Assembly: GCA_001692895.1 (NCBI GenBank)
Contig: KV748202.1
Location: forward strand, 1,550,001-1,614,000
From: Cenococcum geophilum 1.58
Taxonomy: Eukaryota > Ascomycota > Dothideomycetes > Gloniales > Gloniaceae
Reading direction: 5' to 3'
Length of the DNA stretch: 64,000 nucleotides
The position numbers and the translations under genes are program-made. Of the stretch, positions 58,431 through 64,000 are shown one piece after another. The notes beneath the pieces are model-generated. The model saw nothing but the letters and a program-made list of their open reading frames with translations. It made no database searches and had not been told where the DNA came from. Position 1 is the first letter of the stretch, and each line of letters opens with the position of its first letter.

Positions 58431-61400
58431 ACTACTAGCTCCCTCTAGTCCTATAGGCCTCTACTTTTCCTAACTATTAGCTGCTTAATCCTACTTATAC
58501 TTAGTCCCTCTTTAGCTAATACTTAGTTCGCTTTTTATCTTTAATATACTATAGATAGGTATTCTCTAGGTATTCCCACCACTATCGTTTATCTAGGCAT
58601 TCTTTTATAAGAAATCTTTCTAGTTAAAGTATTAAGTTACCTAACTCCTAAACTTCTACTGGATGCTAGCTATGTATATATTTAGCATTCCTATACTTTT
58701 ACTCCTCTATTATCTAATATATTCTTATAGAATACTTATAGTGCTTATCCTTTAGTGCTTTATATATATTATACGCATCGTCTATATATACGATCTATAA
58801 TAGCGTATAATATGCTTAATGTCTTAGGTTAACTCTTAGCTTATCTTTATCCTTAAGTTTAAACTTCTGTTATATTAATCTAAGCGTTATAACTTTATTC
58901 GCAGGTACTAAGACACGCCTTTTACTTCTCTAGTCCTCTAAGCGCACCTTTAGATCTTTTAACGTTATAATTAAGGCCCCTTTAATATAATTTATAGCCT
59001 TTTCTATAATCGGGTGGTCTTAGATAACTTTTTCGTCCAGCTATATATAGAAATCTTCCCACTTATTATTATGCCTTTGCCTATACTACTTTTAGTATAG
59101 TTACTAGAGTATATACAGCTTGTCCGTAAGGAAGTATCTTCTTATTACTGCGTTGTAATAGCCTTTAGTATGTCGTTCTTTAAACCTAGTTAGAATCCCT
59201 AGATCCTCTTCTTATTCCAGTTTAATAAGCCACTTAGCTCTTAGTATGCCTACTCTAGGCCTATTAGTAATTCTTTATATAGGTGCTCTATCCCTTATAC
59301 GTCCTAGTGTGCTAAATCTCTTATCTAGTTTCTGTTCTTGCTATAAGGTAATTCTTACTCTAAATTCCTCTATAGTTTCTTTCCTTTCGCGTCTTACAAG
59401 TAGATCTTTAAAGTCTTCTTACTTCTTAATCTTAATATTGGCCTTCCAATCCTTAGGCTAAACACTATATTCCCCTAGTAAGTCCTTTAGGTCTATATAC
59501 CTATCTCCTAGTCTAGTTACTATTTATACCGCAGATTCTTTAATCTCGTTAATAGTCCTTATTCGTATCTTAAAGTCTTAGTTCTATAGAATTCTTAATC
59601 CTAAGCTTACTTCTAACTTAAGCTTTACTCCTACCTTAGTCTAACTAGGCTTATTTAGTATTTTTATCTTGTCTTAAAAGTCTTAAAATCTCACTTATCT
59701 CGTCTTAAGAGTCTTATGCCTATAGAAAACTTTATCCCAAGTTTATTTGTATATCTTTAAACTAAGCTACTACTCTACTCCATCGGTTATCGTCCGTCGT
59801 AGGTCCTTAAGCTTGCCTCATCTCGTCTTAAGAATCTTAGTCGTCTCTTATCTTATCTTAAGAATCTTAAGCCTTTAGCCTTTTACCTTTATTAAGTGCC
59901 GAAGTGGCTTACTATTCTACTTCTCTTGCGTCTTATAAAGTAATAGATATTATATTTAGTGGGGTCTTAATCCCTACTAATATTCCCTATTCTATAGTGG
60001 AATTATCCTCTACCTCTAGTATAACATCTTGGAGGTCTATATGCTCCCAGTAAGCTACTCTCATTACCTTATTATTATAAAATATTTCGCCTACGTTAAA
60101 TTTATTGTCCTTAATATCCGATCTGCGAACTAGTTTATTAGTTTCTTTATATTCCGCTAAATATAGCTCTTATAGCCAATAGCTTGCGCCGTACTTAGCG
60201 TCCTTATAAATTTAGTATGTGTTATTATAATAAAATACAAAACTTTTAATTAAACATTCCTTTGTTCCTCGTAGTATATTATTGTCCCTCTATACATATA
60301 TATCGTCTGCTAGTCTTGTTTCTTTTACTATATAGTAACTCTAACCACTTCTATAGTCTCTAATATAATAACCTTATTTTCCGCAATTTATATAAGCTCC
60401 CTCTTTAAACCATTTTTCCTATTATAGAGTCCGCCTAAATGTCTTCTACTACTAAGATCCCTAGTTTAGCCTCTGCTTCGTGGTCCTATAATTACTAAAT
60501 CCTTAACCTCTAGGTTTCTATAGTTTCTTGCTCCATCTCTTATAGGCTTCTTTAATACTACTTAGGTCTATTAGCTCTGCGCTATACTATATTTTCTAAC
60601 TTAGCTTTAGTTATTGCGTACTCTACGTCTTATATAACTATAGAACTCTATCCTAACCTCTCTTAGCCTATTCCCTTTAGTAGATCCAATTATTAATCTT
60701 AATCGCTTAATCTATTAGGTCCCTTAGGGTATCCGCATCTTCTATTAGAATAATTACGTTCTAGACTTTAGCCTTAAGTCCCTATTTATACTGTGCCATA
60801 AGCGCCTTATTATTCTACTTTACTTATATTACTAACGTCTAGAATTACGTCGTATACTTAATTACTAAAGTTTATTGCGTAATATCTTAGAGTTTTCTTT
60901 CTGCTATAGTTACTACCTCTAGGTCTCCAAATATCTATATAAGTTGCTCCGTAAACCCCTCCTAGCTTAAGAACATAAATTACACTTCTTAGTTAGTGGT
61001 CGTCATTCCGTTTACCTATATCTCCGTAAAGTAAGGCTTAAACTACTTAAGTACTCTTCCTAATAGGAATAGTCCCATATAGGCTATTTAATCTATAGGT
61101 ATTAGTAGCTTTGCCCCTTCTTACGTAACTTTAAAGTGCATTTATATAAGGAATCCTTTAAGCTTTAATCTTTCTCCTAAGTACCTTTTAATTAATAGTA
61201 ACTTAATCCTCGCTGCTCCTATCCCATTAACCCTTTCTTCTATTACTACATTATTAGCTATTAACTGGTTAACTATCTCTTATAGTTATCCGACCGTTAT
61301 AGGTTGCTATAAGTTAGTATCTACCATACTGGTATTACCTAACCTTAAAGTAGTTGCCACCGTTAATGGCGTTATAGTGGCTGCTTTTAGTGGCATATTA

Positions 61401-61441
61401 TTCAACTTTCTATATTTAATACCGTAACTAGGTAATAATTG

Positions 61442-61864
61442 TATAACGGAACCTTATAGCAGGAACTATAATAGGCTCGTTATTAGGCTAGGTGTATAGG
61501 TAATATAAATTAAAGTTAATAACGTAATAATAACTGGTGGAGTAGTTGCCTAATAGATTAACTCTAATTATATTCTGAGAATCACTATAAGGAAGGAACT
61601 ATCTAGGTAGGGACTAAGGGTCCTTAAATACACAACCGTACTCCTATAAAATCCTTCTTATACGTAATATACGTCTTATATATAAGGTATATAAGTTCCT
61701 CTTATTCCTCTTATTTAATACATAGTATATTATATAACCTTAGTTACTATTCCTCGTTATATAGTTCTACCGGCTCTATCTTAGACCGTGCTTAAATTAA
61801 CTAACTAGCTTCTTCTAACTCTTCTCCAAGTAGTCGTAACATTGTACTTAAAGCGTCTGTAATA
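61442..61864 (-). repeat. 5' LTR of family A copy 2 (423 bp)
   Basis: On the minus strand it starts TATTACAGACGC and ends GGTTCCGTTATA. Same length as the partner LTR; differences are largely transitions. Confidence 0.9.
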
Positions 61865-61869
61865 AAAAG

Positions 61870-62150
61870 GGTACTAAGGGCTTAATATACTAGAATACTT
61901 AAGGGATAGAGTACCTATATAAAAGGTTACTAATAGGCTAAAGATAGGCACGCTAAGGGCAAAATAGTTATAAGAAATAGAATAAGAAGAAGATTTAGGA
62001 ATATAAGGGCGCGAGGAGACTTTAGGGAATATTTAAAGGAATAATATAAATTTTATCTAAATCTAAGGGTATATAGCTCTTATTAAGAATAAGACGTTAT
62101 ATAAAGAAGAGAAAGGAATAACGTAAGAATCTTATAATTAAATAATTAGG
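61870..62150 (+). pseudogene. Gag fragment of a Gypsy element related to family A
   Basis: The plus-strand reading LRDRVPIQKVTNRLKIGTLR and EQEEDLGI aligns with IRDRVLV...RITNRLRTGILR and EQEEDLGI at 290-390 of family A copy 1. Family A copy 2 inserted into this older relative. Confidence 0.6.
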
Positions 62151-62502
62151 GGTCTTAGTAGTTAATATATACGTATATATACACGTACGCGCGTAGTCTT
62201 TAACAGACTTTAGTAGAATCTAGCAGAATTTAGTAGAATTTAATTAAGCATTAATTTTACTAAAACGTTCGTGTTAGTAGAACTTAGCAGAATTTATCTG
62301 TTAAGTATTTTACTAAAATATTCTTACTATAACTAGGCTAGTCCTATACCCCTCCTCCCCTCCTCCCCCTCTTTAGTTAGAGGCTTAAATAATTTAATAA
62401 TTTAAGGCTTTTAATTTTATCGTGTTTATAAGTATTATAATTTATTTTAAGTTCTTTTTAATTTTAAGCTTCTTACTATCGTTTTTCGTATATTTATATT
62501 AG
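62151..62502. other. AT-rich flank with a pyrimidine tract
   Basis: Contains repeated AGTAGAAYYTAGCAGAAT blocks (62218-62300) and a CCCCTCCTCCCCTCCTCC tract (about 62349-62375). Read on the minus strand, that tract would make a polypurine tract for the family D element to the right. It ends with ATTAG, the TRIM target duplication. Confidence 0.4.
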
Positions 62503-62956
62503 TGTAAGAGTACATATATTGGATCCCGCCGCGCTACGGGCGGGTTCGCAAGCACTCCGTGTCTTTTTGGCCGAATGGCGACGTTGGGGCGGGAAACGTT
62601 ACAATTGTGCTTGCGAACTTACTAGAGCCAGCTATGGGGGTGGGAGGGTTCGACCCCCGACGGTCGCATACTTCGCTTTAGTACAGTCAAACACGTCTAC
62701 AGGGGTTAGGCAAAGAGACGTCGGCTTGTGTCCGATTAGGCTTGGACTCCAAGCAGCCTTCGTTACTGGGGACTCCTAATATATGGTGCGACTCTTCGTG
62801 TGCGGACCTCCTGCGGCTTGGCGTTCGAGGGCGAACGCGTAGAGGGGAGGGCAATTGTAAGAGTACATATATTAGATCCCGCCGCGCTGCAAACAAGTTC
62901 GCAAGCACTCCGTGTCTTTTTGGCCGAATGGCGACGTTGGGGCGGGAAACGTTACA
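62503..62956 (+). mobile_element. TRIM (terminal-repeat retrotransposon in miniature), TSD ATTAG, unmutated
   Basis: A 454-bp GC-rich element with two 101-bp direct terminal repeats (62503-62603 and 62856-62956) that start TGTAAGAGTACA and end AACGTTACA. It is flanked by ATTAG at 62498-62502 and 62957-62961. A purine tract (AGAGGGGAGGGCAAT) lies directly before the right repeat. The 252-bp interior has no coding capacity and carries GGGTTCGACCCCC, which resembles a tRNA B box. The LTRs differ at only a few sites (GGATCCCG/AGATCCCG, CTACGGGCGGG/CTGCAAACAAG). Orientation follows the purine tract. Confidence 0.88.
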
Positions 62957-62961
62957 ATTAG

Positions 62962-64000
62962 GTAGCAGTTATTTACCTTTATATTATATTTATCTAGCTA
63001 AAGTAGGCCGTAAAGGATAGTTCTTATAGAATTCTTTTACTAAGGAAGGCGCGTTAGCCTTAATCTGGTTATAGGTTTCCTAGGTTTATATTTTATATCC
63101 TTTTTACTTAATAAGAAGTTTAAATTTTTTAGATTATATTTTCTATTACATATTATTAATTAAGTTAATAAAATAAGAACCGTTACTATTATTAATAACT
63201 ATAAAAGGTAGCGGCGGCACTTTATAAGTTAAAGGTTTACCTTTTAAAGGTTATAGCAAGCTTATATAAAACATTAAGTATATCTTTATCTTAGTTAATA
63301 GTTTAAGCTTTTAAATATACCGACTTAGCTTCTTCTTAATTTAGTATAGGCTTATAAACTTTTAATTAAGTTTCTTTAAGGGCCGTTAAGTCTTTATATT
63401 TTATATATTTAGGTAAACTATATTACCTTCTTTAAAGTCCTACACAGGAGCTCGTCCTTTATTTATATGCTATTCCTATACTATTTAAGCGTACGTTAAT
63501 TCGCTTTATAGTAGTTCCGTTAACTACTTTATTTAATTAGTAAAGTTATATACGTTAATTAACTAAATCCGCTTAATCGTAGGTCCTATTATATTAATTT
63601 TAGGTTATAGTTTAAATCTAAAATAAGGGTCTTATCCGTAGATTATATAGAATAGTGTTACGTCTATTAATTAATTAATTATATTATTCGCAGTAAACTT
63701 CGCTAACAGCAGCTACTTCTCCCAGTTGTCTTATAGATAGGAGCAGTATATTTATAGGTATTATTCTATAATTACATTTATAATTTTAGTTTAACTATCT
63801 ATCTCTAGATAAAATATAGTTAAAAGTTATATTTATATACTTAATTATTTATATAAAGCTTACTAAAAGGTTAAAACGAATTAGCTTCCGCAGTTAGATA
63901 TTATTAAATTAGAAAGTTTATATAGCTTAAAGACATATTTAATAAAATATTTAGCTACTAAGATAGTATTAATTAATACTATAAGAATTATATAATAATA
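62962..64000 (-). mobile_element. Ty3/Gypsy chromodomain element, family D, partial (minus strand)
   Basis: The minus-strand reading gives the C-terminal integrase and a chromodomain: INVIIE-x-YL-x-IYCSYL near 63770, VTLFYIIYG-x-DPYFRFKL near 63620, APV-x-DFKEGNIVYLNI near 63430, then PLTYKVPPLPFIVINN near 63230 and KKFKLLIK-x-KGYKI-x-TWE near 63090. It differs from families A-C. The 5' part lies beyond the right edge. The TRIM inserted beside or within its 3' region. Confidence 0.8.

Larger units (their letters stand above)
53945..61864 (-). mobile_element. Ty3/Gypsy chromodomain retrotransposon, family A copy 2, complete, TSD AAAAG
   Basis: Complete 7920-bp minus-strand element with two 423-bp LTRs and the duplication AAAAG (53940-53944 and 61865-61869). 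It is the same family as the element at 1-5668, in opposite orientation. The 3' LTR is preceded, on the minus strand, by the purine tract AAAAAGAAGGGAGATAG. Gag occupies about 58450-61400 and pol 55100-58430. Three ambiguous bases fall at 56145, 56148 and 56153. Confidence 0.93.

Noticed and set aside
57829-59461. Plus-strand open frames (57829-58017, 59246-59461) rich in Leu/Ser/Tyr
   Set aside because: They lie antisense to the decayed pol/gag of family A copy 2 and are low-complexity products of AT/CT-rich RIP DNA.
62640-62675. GGGTTCGACCCCC considered as a tRNA gene
   Set aside because: Only the T-arm-like block is visible; I could not build an acceptor stem, D arm or anticodon arm around it.

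Overview
Organism and overall character: the window looks like a filamentous ascomycete (Pezizomycotina). Its genes have short GT-AG introns (44-94 bp), MFS transporters and a fungal-type NACHT-ankyrin protein. Its transposons carry the signature of repeat-induced point mutation (RIP): CpA-to-TpA changes on both strands, CAG/CAA codons turned into TAG/TAA, and AT-rich blocks. The DNA alternates between GC-balanced gene blocks and AT-rich transposon blocks. Species cannot be named from this sequence. || Layout: 1-11.6 kb is transposon DNA: the 3' end of a chromodomain Ty3/Gypsy element (family A), the end of a hAT copy, and a 5.27-kb element with TAA target duplications that holds a decayed MULE-type transposase. 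12.4-15.1 kb is a dead MFS transporter gene split by an 887-bp hAT element with a perfect 8-bp target duplication. 15.7-17.5 kb holds a decayed unidentified gene on the minus strand and three miniature inverted-repeat elements. 19.3-24.9 kb is the main gene island: an intact DHA2-type MFS transporter, a five-exon Gfo/Idh/MocA oxidoreductase and, convergent with it, a RIB2/PUS9-type RluA pseudouridine synthase. 25.3-30.3 kb is a RIP-damaged Helitron. 31.0-31.8 kb is a three-copy 255-bp tandem repeat, 32.6-33.0 kb a Tc1/mariner deletion derivative and 33.6-34.1 kb another TWA-flanked miniature element. 34.6-37.25 kb is a single intact NACHT-ankyrin (NLR-like) gene of six exons enclosed by transposons. 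From 37.3 kb to the end everything is repeats: three LTR retrotransposons whose two LTRs and 5-bp target duplications can be read directly (family B 38549-45453 GCTTA, family C 46825-53497 TATAG, family A copy 2 53945-61864 AAAAG), an unmutated 454-bp TRIM with ATTAG duplication, and a fourth Gypsy family running off the right edge. || How it fits together: intact genes form two islands in heavily mutated transposon DNA. Some small GC-rich elements (the hAT in the MFS gene, the TRIM, the TWA miniature elements, a 110-bp insertion at 37363) show little or no RIP. They are either younger than the RIP episodes, too short to be targeted, or low copy. I did not find a clear operon-like or cluster-type novel system. 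The most unusual signals are the mismatch between MULE coding sequence and TWA-type termini at 6308-11578, and the isolated NLR gene at 34577-37252.
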